This document shows positions 36,514 through 49,353 of a stretch of DNA of 64,000 nucleotides, piece after piece. Under the pieces are notes generated by a model. It made no database searches and was not told the DNA's origin. It was given only the letters and a program-made list of their open reading frames with translations. The position numbers were made by a program, and so were the translations under genes. The DNA lies in NCBI GenBank assembly GCA_026545765.1, contig CM048840.1:21704765-21768764 (forward strand). The letters are read 5' to 3'. How positions within the stretch are numbered: the first letter of the stretch is position 1; each line of letters starts with the position of its first letter. Origin of the DNA: Plantago major. Its lineage: Eukaryota > Streptophyta > Magnoliopsida > Lamiales > Plantaginaceae.

Positions 36514-39240
36514 GGTATTCTTCATATGTATTGGAATAATGTATGGATTTTTGGTTGCTTTAATTATTCTTTCTGTTGTAATGTTAACTCTTGGTAAAAA
36601 ATGTACACCAAAGTTTTGTTCTTTTTGGAATTTGTCAATTGATGGTTTTTGGTTTCTAAGCTGCTTCAGTTCTGCATTATGCTCGTTATTGCACACATTT
36701 AATGTTTCTGTATAGCCCATCTGAAGTGTGTAGCCTAGTGTATTTAGTTCTCAGCAAGTCCAGAATATGTAAAATGCTCTCAAGAATGAAATTTCATAGG
36801 TTTCGCTACTTCATGAAATTCTAACTTCATATTCGGGGTCTGGTGGTATGGTTTATACCATATTGATGATTGATGTTATGGTGCATTACTAATTTAGAGA
36901 CTGAAGCTATGTGCATCTCCTTCTAAATATTTGAAATGTCTGCATCTTCCAATTTCTAGTACTGCATGTAAGCTATCACTATGAAGTAAGAGCACCCACT
37001 AGGCTGGGCAAGTGATAATTAAATCTTCTTCTGTTTACTACAAAGTCAACAAGTTTAAGAGATGATGCATTTATTTTTGTTTGGTTCTTGATATGTCCTA
37101 GAACTTTCATGCAAATCAGCGCATTATTAAACTGTTGATGTCCTTATAGTTTATCTTGAGTCCTGGTTATATCTGTCTAGGGGCTCCTGGTGGTGGTTTA
37201 GATGTATCAACTATGCATTCTCAATTTTGGAAGGGTTCAACGTGGTTTGTACATTTTATGTTAGCAACTAGCAAGTGTAGAATTTAGTTTATGACACAAC
37301 AGTTAATATGGCTATACAATGAATGAGAAAGATAGCATTCTCATTTCTATGCAAAACTTTATGTGGCTTATTACTATATATTTAGGTTCTTATGGTCAAT
37401 GTGGACTGTAACTGCCATTTCTGTGCCTTAGAATTCCTTTACCGAATGATATTTATGATTCCACATGCTTATGCACATGTCTGATGGCTTCCACATGCTT
37501 ATGTACATGCCTGATGGAAAAAATCAGCTGATTAGGTTTATGGATTCTATCCTTTGACACACAGTATGGCATCAACTGGTATTAGTTGAGTATCAGTTTT
37601 CTATCCCTGTAACTTGTAATATATCATGCATGTTACTTTTGCACCTGTGGAGTTAATCACAGATAACCATTACCATGCAGTTCTCTTTGCTAGAAAACAT
37701 TGAAATTATACTTGAAACATAATTGATCCTGTGCCCTCTGTTTTCAGCACAGTTTCTGTCTTAGTTTACAAGTTATACAGTTAAAACATGTATTCAGCAC
37801 TAACATGCATTGGTTTCATACTATCTGATGTATGTGGGATCAATGGGATGTGAGTTCTGCACATCCAAGAAGAATTTTCCGTTGAAAGAAGTTATTAAGT
37901 TTTGGTAAATATCACCTGCTTCAGTTTTTCTGCTGCTGTTGCCTGGGTGCTTGCTTTTAATATATACTACTGGTAAAGGTAGATCATACATCCGTAACAT
38001 ATTGGCCTGTTTCAGATCAGTCTGGTTGCTGCACTGTAGATAAGTTTGGGAAATTTGTTTTGTGCTTGGTCAAACAATGATAGGTTCATGTTATAGATAT
38101 TGTCTCTATGGTGCTCCGGAGGCCTGTAGTAATAAGTTTAAAGGTTTTTCATTCAACTGTCCCTTTCATTCGTTGTTATGGTTTCATGTTTGGGAGGACG
38201 AAAGCATGCTTCTGCACTTAAAAGAGTTTTTATTTTGCAACTACTTCTTAATTCTCCTTCGAGGTCATGCTTGCCTCGAGTGTTTTTGCAAAGATGGCAA
38301 TGTTGTCTTGGATAGAGGTTTTCGTCTGTGTTCTTTTAATTATAGTCCGAAATTTAAACCTTGTAGATAAACTCTAGTTGAATCAGCTCCAGCATGTTTG
38401 CTGATTTGTCTTCTGTAGGATAATTTTTGGTCCTGTTGTGAATTGTGATTTTTGGTCCTGTTGTGAATTGTGATTTGTGTCCAGGAATTTTACAGCCAAT
38501 GAACAGAAAGGTCTTTGTTATGCATTATTCTCCAGTTAGGCTGAGATGAAGATGGAGATTTGGTCTACTAGTTGACAGGTCAAAAAAGTTAACGTGTAAC
38601 AGATGCCACGATGTAAGCCTAGGTGCCCCACTTTAGTAGTATTGGTATTCCGTATTTCTTACTTGATCCAACTAAACTCCAACATGAGTTAGATATTTGT
38701 CAAGAAGGAAATATTGTGAACTCTTCCTCCCTCTCAACACAAGGTTCACACTTTATCTTTTGGTCAACAAAATAAGGATCAATTACTTTTTGAATAAAAT
38801 AAAGTAATAACCGGTTTCTAATTCTCATGAATTCTTGTTTCGTTTTGAGTCTGAAATTCTCTAAATTAAACCAAAGAGTTGTAACCTTGGAATGTTGAAA
38901 AAGTTGGATGTGCAAAGTAATGGATGCCCTAATTTCAGATTCCTGTTTACTACTAATAAACACTAGGGCAAATGTAAAGCCAGAGGACTTTCTAAGTCTA
39001 AGACAAATAAGATTGGAGCCTGCAACAAAAATGGTAAACAATTTGGTTTGGTTTTCCTACAATGTAGGGGTTGCTTAAGAACAATGTCCCCATCAAGAAG
39101 CTAAGATAACTTTGTGTGTTTGTACAAACACCCAAAGTCCCAAACTAACCGTAACTTGAATTACAAGACAATCAACCTCATAGGCTCATACCTTTGTAAA
39201 AGCATATTCTTATGTCTTTCCCAAGCACAAATCCATCCTT
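36514..39240. other. long intergenic region
   Basis: About 2.7 kb with no supported gene. Short direct duplications are visible: CCACATGCTTATG twice near 37461-37503, and TTTTTGGTCCTGTTGTGAAT twice near 38417-38469. An open frame at 38062-38370 has no recognisable domain. The first part holds the 3' UTR of the TPR gene. Confidence 0.45.
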
Positions 39241-39248
39241 TATATATA
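39241..39248 (+). promoter_or_regulatory. candidate TATA box of the NEN-like gene
   Basis: TATATATA in the context CCTTTATATATATTG, 103-110 bp before the start codon. Confidence 0.4.
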
Positions 39249-39350
39249 TTGTCAACCAACACAAAATTGCCAAACCCATCCTACTAACATCTCCAACCCT
39301 GAAATTTTAAGACATTTGGATTCCAAACCAATAGAAAATCAACATTTATA

Positions 39351-40807
39351 ATGGCTATTTCGAGTTCGATTCATGTGAATAGTTCTCCTGCAGAAATTGT
39401 GTTCTTCGACTTAGAAACAACGTTCCCAAGTGGACCGGCACAAAAGCGTTGGATACTGGAGTTTGGTGCTATTGTGGTTTGTCCCCGAAAGCTTGTGGAA
39501 CTTGAGAGCTACTGCACGCTTGTTAGGCCGGGGGACTTGACTGTCGTGGGAGTGAAATCAGGGCGAGTTGGTGGAATAACACGAGGTGCGGTGTCCAAGG
39601 CACCGCCGTTTGAAGAAGTTGCAGATCAGATATTTAGCATTCTTGATGGAAGAATATGGGCAGGACACAATATTCAAAGATTTGACAACGTTCTGATTCG
39701 AGAAGCGTTTGCTGAGATCAATAGGCCTGCACCTGTCCCAACAGGGGTCATCGACTCGCTGGGAGTTCTTTCTGAGAAATTTGGCAAAAGAGCTGGAAAT
39801 ATGAAGGTTTGTTTGTTTTTTACCAATTTAGCAAGCATGATACTTCATCTGTCATACAGAAGTCATGGCTCAAGTTATCATTTATACGTTTTCGGATCTA
39901 TTGAGTTATACGGATAAAATTTCAGTTACAAGGCCTAATGAGGATTTTGGTTTGCAATGTCTTTTCATTTGATCAGATGGCTTCTCTGGCTACTTACTTT
40001 GGTCTTGGACAACAGAAGCACAGGTACTTTAAATTTGTGTACTCATATTGTTGTTGATATTTCCATCGAACTTTCATGATCTCATATCATATCTTAAAAC
40101 TGATTTGAATGATGTTTAGGAGCTTGGAGGATGTGAGAATGAACTTGGAAGTCCTCAAGCATTGTGCAACCGTATTATTTCTGGTATTTAATTGCTTGAT
40201 CAAGTGAATTCGCGATCATTTGCTATCTTATCACTGTTCTAACTGTTTGAGCTTTTTATTCAACTTCAGGAGTCGAGTTTACCTCCAAGCATATTAAACG
40301 GGCAAAGGTACTCCAACTATAGTGTAACAACAAGAAGCCGAGCTCTTCAGGTATGCACACGGGAAAAAAGGCATCTTATACAAAATTATTAGCCTTTTAT
40401 CAACGATTAACTGGATATCACAAAATTTTCCAGCAACCAAGCTCGAATGCAATTCATCCAACGAACGAAAAATGGGGCATGCAAATAACAAGAGGAAAAT
40501 CGAGCGTCAGGGAAGAGTCGAGCAGAAAATCGCCTCCATCAACATCTGCCATGCATCAGAGGGCCGTACCTTATCCTACAGAGGGTCTAGGAAAGGTATG
40601 AAGCAATTTTTCTTAGCTACTCATTTTGTTCAAGGATTTGCATAACAGCATAAGCATGAGTCCTCTTGAAATGTTGGAATGACTAAGGTCTTAGTTGATA
40701 CAGCTTGAATGTAACAGATGACAACTAGAATGAAGAGCTACTTGTGCAGTGCAAATAGCCAACATCTAAACAATGTGCTGAAGCATTCAAAATCTTTGCT
40801 CCGATAA
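39351..40807 (+). CDS. DEDDh exonuclease, NEN-type
   Basis: Member of the plant NEN (NAC45/86-dependent exonuclease-domain) group; Arabidopsis NEN proteins help clear the nucleus of differentiating sieve elements. Exons 39351-39806, 39977-40023, 40120-40183, 40270-40350, 40434-40595, 40718-40807 join in phase to 299 aa. The exonuclease fold is at the N terminus: Exo I FFDLETT with D20 and E22, Exo II GHNIQRFDN with D112, and Exo III with H167 and D172 in QKHRSLEDVRMN. All five catalytic residues are present. The C-terminal third is basic, Ser-rich and less conserved, with AVPYPTEGLGK before the last junction and LKHSKSLLR at the end. The NEN family call is confident; which paralogue, and so its tissue role, is not. 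Confidence 0.9.
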
Positions 40808-41989
40808 GTTAGTGTGAGATTCTTTCATTACTGCACCTGATGAAAGAACTGAATTTTCACAAGACAATGTCCAGATATCAACTTGATAAGCAGTTTTCAG
40901 CTTTCGAGTTTGTCAGGAAATTGCTGTGGATGCTGAGATTACGCTACAATTGACTCGGTGAAGTCACAACACGTTACTAATCCAAGTCCAAAGGGACTGT
41001 TTGAGCATGTTATACAGAGATTCATTTCATTCTTTTCATGTACATATGTAGTTTATAATCAAGATAGTGGTTATTCCTATTCAATCTGTTCATAAAGATT
41101 CATTCCATTCTGTAATAACTATGAAGTTTATATTCTATATAGTGATCCTTTCCTGCTCTACTGCCTATTGTACGTCGCAATGTCCTTTTCTACGTAAATT
41201 AGGCCTATCAATAACTTTGCATTTTCACTTTTCACTATTCTAACAAAACCTACAGTAACAATCAATGGTGAGGATCAGTCTTCGTATAACGATAACTCTT
41301 AAAAACAAGCCCAACTACAGATCATCTATTTCTAATTTTCTCTCCCAAACCTATCTATGGGGTTGAATCTCTCCAATCCATATGTACTAAGTTTCGCGCA
41401 ATCAGTTTGTATGTGTCGGTACAAATAGCTTTCACATAAAACTTACATCATATAAGTAATAAGAGCATGATTCAAATGCAACAAACATATAGCAAAAATA
41501 AATAGAAATTAAGAAAACAAAAGAATATAACTGCACCAGTTAGAGAAGACAAATTACTTCTTATTTGTTGGCAGATTAGCTTCATTTTGTTGGACAACTT
41601 TTATATAAGAGGAATCTCTCTGGTTCCATTTCTCAAATTCCTTGGCCAATAATCCCACATCTTCTTCACTCTCTTCTTCTTCATTGCTTTTCCTTAGAAT
41701 GACCCATTTTCCTTTCTTCAACCTGTATGGCAAATTGAAACACATCCGTTTTCTGGAAACTGATTTCTGTCGATCACAGAATGAAATGCTCCAGCATAGG
41801 TTGCAACGTAATGCTGATATAAAGGGAATTTCAAGAATGATACGACGAATGTTAACATCATTTTCAATGGTTTTCTTGGTGATAATATCTATGGTGCAGT
41901 ATTAGTTTATTATACTCACACACAATATAGTCTGTTTTACATGTTTGGACAGCCACAGGGTAGAAGTACTCTGTTTTCAACCCAATTTG
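40808..41989. other. intergenic region
   Basis: The first part is the 3' UTR of the exonuclease gene. A minus-strand frame at 41554-41745 encodes a charged peptide (KKGKWVILRKSNEEEESEED) that could be a last exon or a gene fragment. Upstream of it the sequence runs into the hAT element at 41998, and I found no partner exon. Confidence 0.4.
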
Positions 41990-41997
41990 CTCCTGAC

Positions 41998-42862
41998 TAT
42001 TGGTGTCAACGGGCCGGTCCATGAAAGCCCGGAAAATTAGCGGTCCGGGCCGGGCCGGGCTCATTTTTAAGGGGTCGGGCCGGGCTTTTAGAGAAATGTT
42101 TAGGCCCGGCCAAGCCCCTAGCCCCATTAAAATACGGGCCGGTCCGGGCTTGAAAAAAAATTAAAATTTTAGAACTTTTAGTTTGAGTGTGATTCATTCT
42201 TACCCATCTAACACTCACTAAAAATTGTTACGTTTGGGTGGAATATGTGAAGCTGAACCTCCCTCAAATAAATTGTAAATATTTTTTCGTACTTCTCCCC
42301 TGTTTCAACGGTATGTTGCTATCGTTTCCCTTACTTATAATGTCAAAGAGGTACTTATTAGATCCAACATGAACTCTATTAGCATTTTATATCTAAAACT
42401 TAAATAGAATTACTTATTAAACCAAGTGTACAACTTTTAATGAATGTCATACTCGTCAAATTAAAAGAATTCTTTGATCTAACATGAACAAAATGTGTAG
42501 TGGTTTAGTCAGTGTTCCCTAATTAGTAAAAGGCGAAGCTTTTTAATTGTGTCTTATACTTTTCAAACCCAATTTAAATATGTTGGCACAACTAATACAT
42601 TATGATTCAAGTCAAATACCAACTAATATGCTTACTAAATATGTCGGGCTTTTCGGGCCGGGCTTAAGCGGTCTGGGCCGTTCCGGGGCCACGGGCTTTT
42701 TCGGTCCGGTCCGGGCCGTGTAATAGGTGGCCCCTAAAGCCCCAAACAAATATTCGGTCCGGACGGGTCACGGGCCTTTTTTAACGGTCCGGTCCGGGCC
42801 TGCCTTTTTTTACGGGACGGGCTGGGCGGGCCGGTCTACGATAGTCCCCATTAGCACCTCTA
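41998..42862. mobile_element. non-autonomous hAT, GGCCGG-rich ends
   Basis: Exact 8-bp TSD CTCCTGAC at 41990-41997 and 42863-42870. Inverted ends TATTGGTGTCAACGG and, in complement, TAGAGGTGCTAATGG. About 150-250 bp at each end is packed with CCGGGCC and GGTCCGG motifs, while the middle is AT-rich and non-coding. 865 bp. Confidence 0.9.
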
Positions 42863-42870
42863 CTCCTGAC

Positions 42871-43215
42871 TTTCTACAATAAACCATGTTTGGTTTCTTG
42901 AAAAAAATACCTAAACTTACATGCCTCTATGTGCTCGAAGACATTAGCATGCAGTAAGTTTCAAGTTACAACACCCTTTACTCGATAATAACTGTTGGGT
43001 TGAAATATGTCTCCTCGAACTAGTCCGAATTAAGATACCAGGCATGGACATAATTTCCGGGAAGATCCTGCCAGAAGGGCAACTTTTGAGAGGCATATTG
43101 AGTTCGACCTGCTACACTTAGAAAGTCTCGGAGAATCATGTCTGAAAAAAGAACAACATTCCACTTCCGAGCATCTAAAGGTATGAGGAGCTAGCATTCG
43201 TGCAAGGACCACTCA
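42871..43215. other. short spacer between two hAT elements
   Basis: 345 bp of unremarkable sequence; no gene supported. A minus-strand frame at 43030-43212 has no recognised domain. Confidence 0.4.
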
Positions 43216-43223
43216 ACGACTGA

Positions 43224-44123
43224 TAGGGGTGAGCGCGGGCGGGTATTTATAAAAAATCAAACCAACCCGCCATAGGCGGGTGATTATTTGTCCGACCCAC
43301 AGCAGGTAGAATAATTTTCCAACCCGTGACGGTTCGGGTGATAACAATAACGGATGGATTGGCGGGCGGATTGACGGGTGAATTACGACATCAACTAAGA
43401 TATATTATAATCTATCAAATTAACAAAATATAGCGATTGCACTAGATATTTCGTATCTTGCCTGTTGAAATTCTTTATTTCCTGTATTATATATCGTCAG
43501 GAAAACTGTCTTGGTAGGATCTTCAATTCTTCATCACCTAAGGGGAATTCTGCTGGAGTTTTCTTCTTTATTTATACCTACATGAAACTGCATGGGCACT
43601 GGGTTTGGAGCTGTATTAAATTTTAACCTGAAAGATAATATAAATTTCTAGGATTAGAAGGTTGGGTCAGTGCAAGAGAGAGTTGGTGCACTGTTAAGGA
43701 AATTAGTTAGTCTAATGTTGCCGGGGCTTTGTTCTTCGCACTTCCTTTCCCCTTTTCTCTTCGGATGTCGGAGCTGAGAGTTGAAAGCAAGTAAAATGAT
43801 AAAGTACCATTTTACATATATATTTTCTTAGTTTATATAAGAAATAATCCTAGTTTTACTACCATTAATCCATTCTATATTTTTATCTATTCATTTAAGT
43901 GACAATTAATTTATTTCGTATATATACATTTTTTGTTATGTGAATAATATGGCGGGTGGGTTGCGGGTGGCACCCAACCAACCCACCACCCACCCACCAA
44001 TTGGCGGGTTATAAACAATTTAACCCGTGTAAATTTTTATAAAAAAATTAATCGGCGGGTGCGGTTGAGATGCGGGCGGTTTGTGCGGACAGGTCGGTCG
44101 GGCGACTTGTTTGCATAGCCCTA
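43224..44123. mobile_element. non-autonomous hAT, GGCGGGT-rich ends
   Basis: TSD ACGACTGA (43216-43223) and ACGGCTGA (44124-44131), 7 of 8 identical. Ends TAGGGGTGAGCGCGGGCGGG and, in complement, TAGGGCTATGCAAACAAG. Subterminal GCGGGT and ACCCGCC motifs on both sides. 900 bp, with no transposase seen. Confidence 0.8.
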
Positions 44124-44131
44124 ACGGCTGA

Positions 44132-44998
44132 CACGTGGACGTCCTACTACTAAGACAGTGGAACCTACCCTGGGACATCCATAAATAGTCTCACTTCTCA
44201 AGGTGACCAGGTAATTAATCGTGCACTTACTATATTCAATACTTTTATCCGAGGGACCTTGAGCTCACGATTCGGACCCCATCAGTTAAGTCTACGACTG
44301 ATTTGTCCAAGGCAGACCAGCGTAAAAGACAACCCCCATCTGTTTAAGTGGGTAGGATCCATGGAACACTTTCCGATGAGCACCCATAAAATGCAACCGA
44401 GAAACTTATTTTAAACTTTTCACTTACTTTATATTCTTTGGTGAACACTAAGATGTACCAACACGTTTTTACCTTATCAATAAGGAATATAGTTTGCATC
44501 ATTCAAAACTCTCATAATTTTCATCTCTACAATTTTGATTTATATACTAAACACAACTCGAATTGAGGAAACGAAGAGAGTGAGAAAGTGACCTACATAT
44601 GGTAAACTATATTGTAAAGACTAGAAAGACTAGGACGCAGATAATTGAGGGCAATGGAGCCCGCTATGAACATTGAGTAGGAAATTACTGAGATGGATGA
44701 CAATGCACAAATATTTTCAATTAAACTATGGGAATAAAATTCCTTTAAACAGTGACAAAATAACATACAGCAATCATCATGTTAGTTGTCTTAAAATTAG
44801 TCAACTGATATCGACCACAAGATGAATGAATTCAAAGAACTCTAATAATTTATTGATCCGAGTAAATATCATCAAAACAATTAAACCAATTAGTACTACA
44901 CATACATAACATATCAAGGTCAAGTAAACTAAAGAAAGAAATTTTTTAATCTATGACAAGTTTGTTCAAGAAAGCAAAGATCTCCTTAATTAATTCGT
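44132..44998. other. intergenic, 3' side of the J-protein gene
   Basis: No supported gene or repeat. The last 100-200 bp should include the 3' UTR of the minus-strand J-protein gene. Confidence 0.45.
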
Positions 44999-45484
44999 TC
45001 AAACCCCTTCTTTGCGCATTAACCTTTCGCAAGAGCGTCTCTTCAATCCAACTAGCTGTCTCTCCCACACATCTCTAGGGCAAACTTCCATCCTACTCTC
45101 TCCCAAACCAGATCCCATGAACGCATCCCCTAAATTCAACTCGTAATCATAAATTTCGCGTGAAATTGGGTCAGAGAGAGTCTCGTATGCCTGCCTGAGC
45201 TCAATAAATCTTTTCGTGCACTCGTCTTTCGTAAGAGGTTGAGTGCACACATCAGGGTGATATTGAAGTGCCATAGTCTTGTAAGCCTTTTTTATGTCAT
45301 CAAAACATGCGTTTTGAGAGTTGAGGGAAAGAAGTTCATAGAAGTTGGTCTTGTTACTCTGCATGGTTCCAAATTGACACGATATAATTATTGGTTTAGG
45401 CCTTTTGGAGAATAATGATACACTTTTGTGATTTTGGAATTGAATTGTTGGTTTGGTATTGGCAAATTGCATCGAGAGTTCCAT
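44999..45484 (-). CDS. small plastid-type J-domain protein (DnaJ 20-like)
   Basis: A 161-aa co-chaperone that should stimulate an Hsp70 ATPase. The first 40 residues are rich in S, K, Q and N with few acids, as in plastid transit peptides. The J domain covers about residues 46-116 (NFYELLSLNSQ, KKAYKTMALQYHPDVC, RFIELRQAYETLSDP), with the essential HPD at 76-78. The tail ends CPRDVWERQLVGLKRRSCER, a pattern shared with chloroplast DnaJ 20-like proteins. Single exon; the first in-frame ATG was used. Plastid location is inferred from composition only. No sign of damage. Confidence 0.85.
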   Translation of the reverse strand: MELSMQFANTKPTIQFQNHKSVSLFSKRPKPIIISCQFGTMQSNKTNFYELLSLNSQNACFDDIKKAYKTMALQYHPDVCTQPLTKDECTKRFIELRQAYETLSDPISREIYDYELNLGDAFMGSGLGESRMEVCPRDVWERQLVGLKRRSCERLMRKEGV

Positions 45485-45559
45485 TGGAAACGAGTTTAAT
45501 TTGTGGCTAAGAAATAATTGATCTGGTTAAGCTGTGGAGAAAATTGCAATGAAAGTTGT

Positions 45560-45567
45560 TATATATA
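45560..45567 (-). promoter_or_regulatory. TATA box of the J-protein gene
   Basis: TATATATA, 76-83 bp upstream of the start codon on the minus strand, in the context TTCTATATATAACAAC. Confidence 0.5.
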
Positions 45568-45870
45568 GAAGACAACTTGGATTAAGGAAGGTTCTTAGTA
45601 GTTAGTTAACCTAATCAGGTTAAAGGATAATACTACAAATTTAAATAAAATTAAAGTCGTCAAATCTCAGCGCTTATAATAATTAAGGCCGAGGATGTTT
45701 TGTCTTGTTACAAACAACTTGTAAGATTAGTGGATGTACGCAAGAACGTGCATTTGAATTAATTATGGTGTAAAACGGGGATTATTTTACGTACTCTGTT
45801 GAATGTAATTTTGGCGTAAATTATTTGTCGTTGATCTTGTTAAACAACTTGGGTTGTGTCGACACTTATA

Positions 45871-46530
45871 CTACCCGCATTGGGTGACGGCTCGGTGATG
45901 CGTCACCGGCTTGTGACGAGATCCGTGACGAGATTTTGCTGCATTGAGTGACGCGTCACGGAGCCGTCACGGAATTTCAATTTTTTTTTTTTTTTTTTTT
46001 TACATATTGTAAGAGTGTTTAGAAGTTGAAATTAATAAAATTGCATTTTTTAAACACACAAATGCATTAAACAAACAAACATACACTACACGATTGGTCA
46101 AGCTCAAGCTCCACGGTCAACGCATTCTCCAAATATGTTCCATCAAGTCCCTTTAGAGTTCTTCATGTGTGCACCTACTGTGCATTTGCCGTGAAAAGTT
46201 CATGTATGCCGTGAAAAGTTTCTGTCCATGTCGCCGGAAAATTGAAGTGGAGATGGTTGGTGTTTTGGAGTGAAGAGAGTGTTTTAAGTTTAATTAAGAG
46301 AGAAAGAGGAGTTGGAGATGGGATGATCCAAATATAGTCAAGACTGATCTCATTTTATAGATCTCGAAAAAATAAAGCCGTTGGTGATTTTTATTTATTT
46401 TTTGCATTTTTATTTTGAAAGTTATAACCGTTTGAAATTTAAACGGAAATTTAAAAAAAAAAAAAGACGCGCCAGAGGCGCGTCAGCATGGCCCTGACGA
46501 GCTGCATTGCAGCTCGTCTTACATGGGTAG
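45871..46530. mobile_element. unclassified TIR element with palindromic ends
   Basis: Short inverted ends CTACCC, then GC-rich palindromes: GTGACGCGTCAC on the left, GACGCGCC/GGCGCGTC and GACGAGCTGC/GCAGCTCGTC on the right. The centre has poly-T, a minus-strand TATAAAATGAGAT box and purine-rich leader-like sequence, as in remnants of PIF/Harbinger-type genes. No convincing TSD. Confidence 0.45.
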
Positions 46531-46798
46531 ATTGTTTAGTGAATTTCTAAATATTATATTTGAGATAATTATACCATGAATCATGATGCACTGCATTACA
46601 GTATATTTAAAGTAACAATTATTTTTAATATTAATAATATAACTAAACAAAACGCGTGTGGGAATTTCCCTTTTTTGCTCGATTTCATCAATAACAGTGC
46701 AAATATCTCTGAAAGGATAATACAGCCCGTCCAGTCTCATGAGACCAGTGCGTGAGTCATACCGTCTGTAGTTTATTTCAAAAAGGAAGAACTCTTCG

Positions 46799-46929
46799 GC
46801 TCTGTTCTCTTCAACTGAAAACTCATTCAGTTCAGTTCCATTTAGTTCAGTTCAATTATATTTTATACTACACTTCAGTTCAGTTTCATTTAGTTCAATT
46901 CAGAAAATTGCAGTTGAAGAGAACAGAGC
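46799..46929. mobile_element. 131-bp MITE with perfect 19-bp TIRs
   Basis: GCTCTGTTCTCTTCAACTG at the left and its exact complement at the right. Flanks ACTCTTCG and ATTCTTCT match 6 of 8, suggesting hAT. The interior has repeated TTCAGTTCAGTT motifs. Confidence 0.75.
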
Positions 46930-47988
46930 ATTCTTCTCTCTCTTTCTATGCATTTCCCCCAAATCAAATTTCCAACTCAATTCCCTTAAAGAAATTCAAT
47001 GGATGATACAATCCATATCAATTTACTTATTTTACATACCACTACATGTAACACCCTTACACTTTCATATACCATTAACACAACTTAGTGTAAAACACTT
47101 AATAAGTATCAAATAAGCACACATTTTACTGACTTAAACATCACCAACATGCGGAAGCTTTAAACATACGAGTGTCACAACCGTAACACAAGTCAGCACT
47201 CTTATTCGTTCATATACTGACTATTTTCTTCAGTCTCCTTTCTATACGGCTATCAGTTCACTAAAGCTCTTATTTTCACGTGGTGTTTCCACATATGATC
47301 ATAGTTTTTCCATGTCTCACGAGCAATTGAATATAATCAACATGTTTTTCTTTGTTTTTTTTTTTTTTTTTTTTGGATTCGGAGAAGACGGGATCTGGAT
47401 CTGAACCGGAGATGAAGGTGGCTCGTGTTCCGGCCATGGACAGTAAGACAACCATGAGTCCTTCAAGGAATACTCAGGTTACTTGTAAGTATTTCCCTTT
47501 TCTTCTATGTTGATTCGATGATCTTGGCTGCTGAGACTGATTGATATGGCTAATACATCCTAACGAGTCAATGTCTTTCCAAGTCCAAGTGATATCCAAT
47601 TCAGTATGCTAATCCCAAAAACGACACATTCGGTCAGTAACTCCAAGCCTCACTCAATCCGTCTAAAGAAAACTCTCAAAACTAAGGACGAAAGATCCCT
47701 CAAAAGAAATTTAGATGCCAATCAGTTGGCAGTAAAATGGAGAAAGAAATATTCCTTAGCTCTAGGTGATAGGAACTTGAGAACAAAATAAAGGGTACAT
47801 GCCACTTTGAAGAAAGGGAAGTTGTTCATAAACTCTTTCTTCTTCTTCTTTTGAAGAAGTTCAAGAAAAGGAAAAACGAGATCTTTGGTACCGAAAGCAC
47901 TGCAATGATGATGAGTAATGAGTTGGTCAAATAAGTTTTCATTCTAATTACAATTTTATAAATATAAAGTATATTATTATATACACAA
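46930..47988. other. intergenic region with possible exon remnants
   Basis: Near 47413 an ATG opens MKVARVPAMDSKTTMSPSR, followed by a donor-like ACTT|GTAAGT. Near 47606 a second lysine-rich frame occurs. I recognise neither peptide and do not call a gene. A T-run of about 21 bases lies near 47355. Confidence 0.3.
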
Positions 47989-48181
47989 AGTCTTATGAGA
48001 TACGGTCTCTAAATAATTTATCTAAATACGGCCTATGTTATCAATTAAACCGTCCATGTTATTAACCAAAACGTATATGTTGCTAACGAAATAAGTCTTG
48101 TTGTAATATGAAAAAACATCAATGTTGAGAACATAAGTGTTTTATTTAATAACATCGATGGAGACCGTCTCTCAGAAGACT
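47989..48181. mobile_element. MITE with GAGAGACGGTCT ends, copy 2
   Basis: Inverted ends AGTCTTATGAGATACGGTCTC and AGTCTTCTGAGAGACGGTCT. The interior matches the copy at 26906-27131 over CTATGTTATCAAT, CCATGTTATTAA, GTTGTAATATGA and AACATCGATG, with about 30 bp missing near the right end. Confidence 0.65.
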
Positions 48182-48346
48182 TACTCAACTCGGTGAGTAA
48201 TATCAATTTATTAATGAAAACTATTAATGTTTTTTGATATGTTCGTAATGTTTGCTGGTCAATTTTTTAGTACCCTTTAAAAGATTTAGATAGCTACTAA
48301 AACATATCCACCAACTTGTAAATACATACAATATAGATCCGGAATA

Positions 48347-48380
48347 CGCTCCACACGCGTAGCGTGTGTCGTTATTCTAG
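48347..48380 (+). other. Helitron-like 3' terminus 1
   Basis: Hairpin CACACGC-GTA-GCGTGTG followed by a short spacer and CTAG at 48377-48380, then T. It is the end of a Helitron whose start I cannot place upstream, or the founding terminus of the array that follows. Confidence 0.65.
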
Positions 48381-48914
48381 TGTGTGTGTGTGTGTATAAG
48401 TGGACAACTATTGAAGTTGTGCAATTGCGTACTTAATTTAAGTTAAATTGAACTCATTTGTAATATATGTATAAATTAGACTTTAATTACAAAAAAATAA
48501 TATGTTTTATTCAATCACATTACAAGCCCTAATTTAATCTCAACAAAATCAATGCATCATAACAAAAATCAATCTTATCAATCTTCCTTCTCCATTTAAA
48601 TTTTAAACACTAATTCAACCCCAACAAAATCAAATCATCATTAAAAAAAAAATCTATCTTCTCCAATTAAATTTTAAATCCTAATTCAACCCAACAAAAT
48701 CAAAATCAATTCATCATTAAAAAACAACGATAACCAATCTTTATGCTCCATCTTTTCCAATTAAATTAAAACAGATCAGCTCAAACACTAATTCAACTTT
48801 AAAAACAAAAGAAATTCATTATCATAAACAACAATATTACTTGCCTTTGTATACATCTTCTATAACTATAACTATGTGCCACAATAACACGCGTAGCGTG
48901 TTCTCACATTCTAG
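48381..48914 (+). mobile_element. Helitron-like unit 1 of tandem array
   Basis: Begins directly after the previous CTAG with a TG run and then TATAAGTGGACAACTATTG. Ends with hairpin ACACGC-GTA-GCGTGT, a TTCTCACATT spacer and CTAG (48911-48914). Non-coding. Within it, an AACCCCAACAAAATC motif is repeated, making it about 95 bp longer than the next two units. Confidence 0.7.
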
Positions 48915-49353
48915 TATATATATAAGTGGACAACTATTGAAATTGTGCAATTGAGTACTTAATTTAAGTTAAATTGGACTCATTTGTAATAAGTATATAA
49001 ATTAGATTTTAGTTAAAAAAACAATCTGTTTAATCCAATTAAATTACAAGCCCTAATGCAACCCTAACAAAATCAATTCATAATTCAAAAAAATTCAATA
49101 TGTCTTCTCCAATTAAATTTCAACCCTAACCAAATCAATTCATCGTAAAAAACACAAGGATAACCAATTTTTCTTCTCAATCGTTTCCAATTGAATTAAA
49201 ACATATCAATTCGCACTAACCTAAACCCTAATTCAACTCGAAAAAAGGGCAATCTATTATCAGAAATAACGATATTACTTACATTCATATATTTCATCAA
49301 TTATTTGTAAGTAGATGCCACAATAACACGCGTAGCGTGTTCTCACGTTCTAG
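48915..49353 (+). mobile_element. Helitron-like unit 2 of tandem array
   Basis: Starts TATATATATAAGTGGACAAC and ends with the same ACACGCGTAGCGTGT hairpin and CTAG at 49350-49353; 439 bp. Strongly similar to the units on both sides along its whole length. Confidence 0.75.

Noticed and set aside
38062..38370. 102-codon plus-strand frame downstream of the TPR gene
   Set aside because: Cys- and Phe-rich random-looking peptide, with no family resemblance or splice context.
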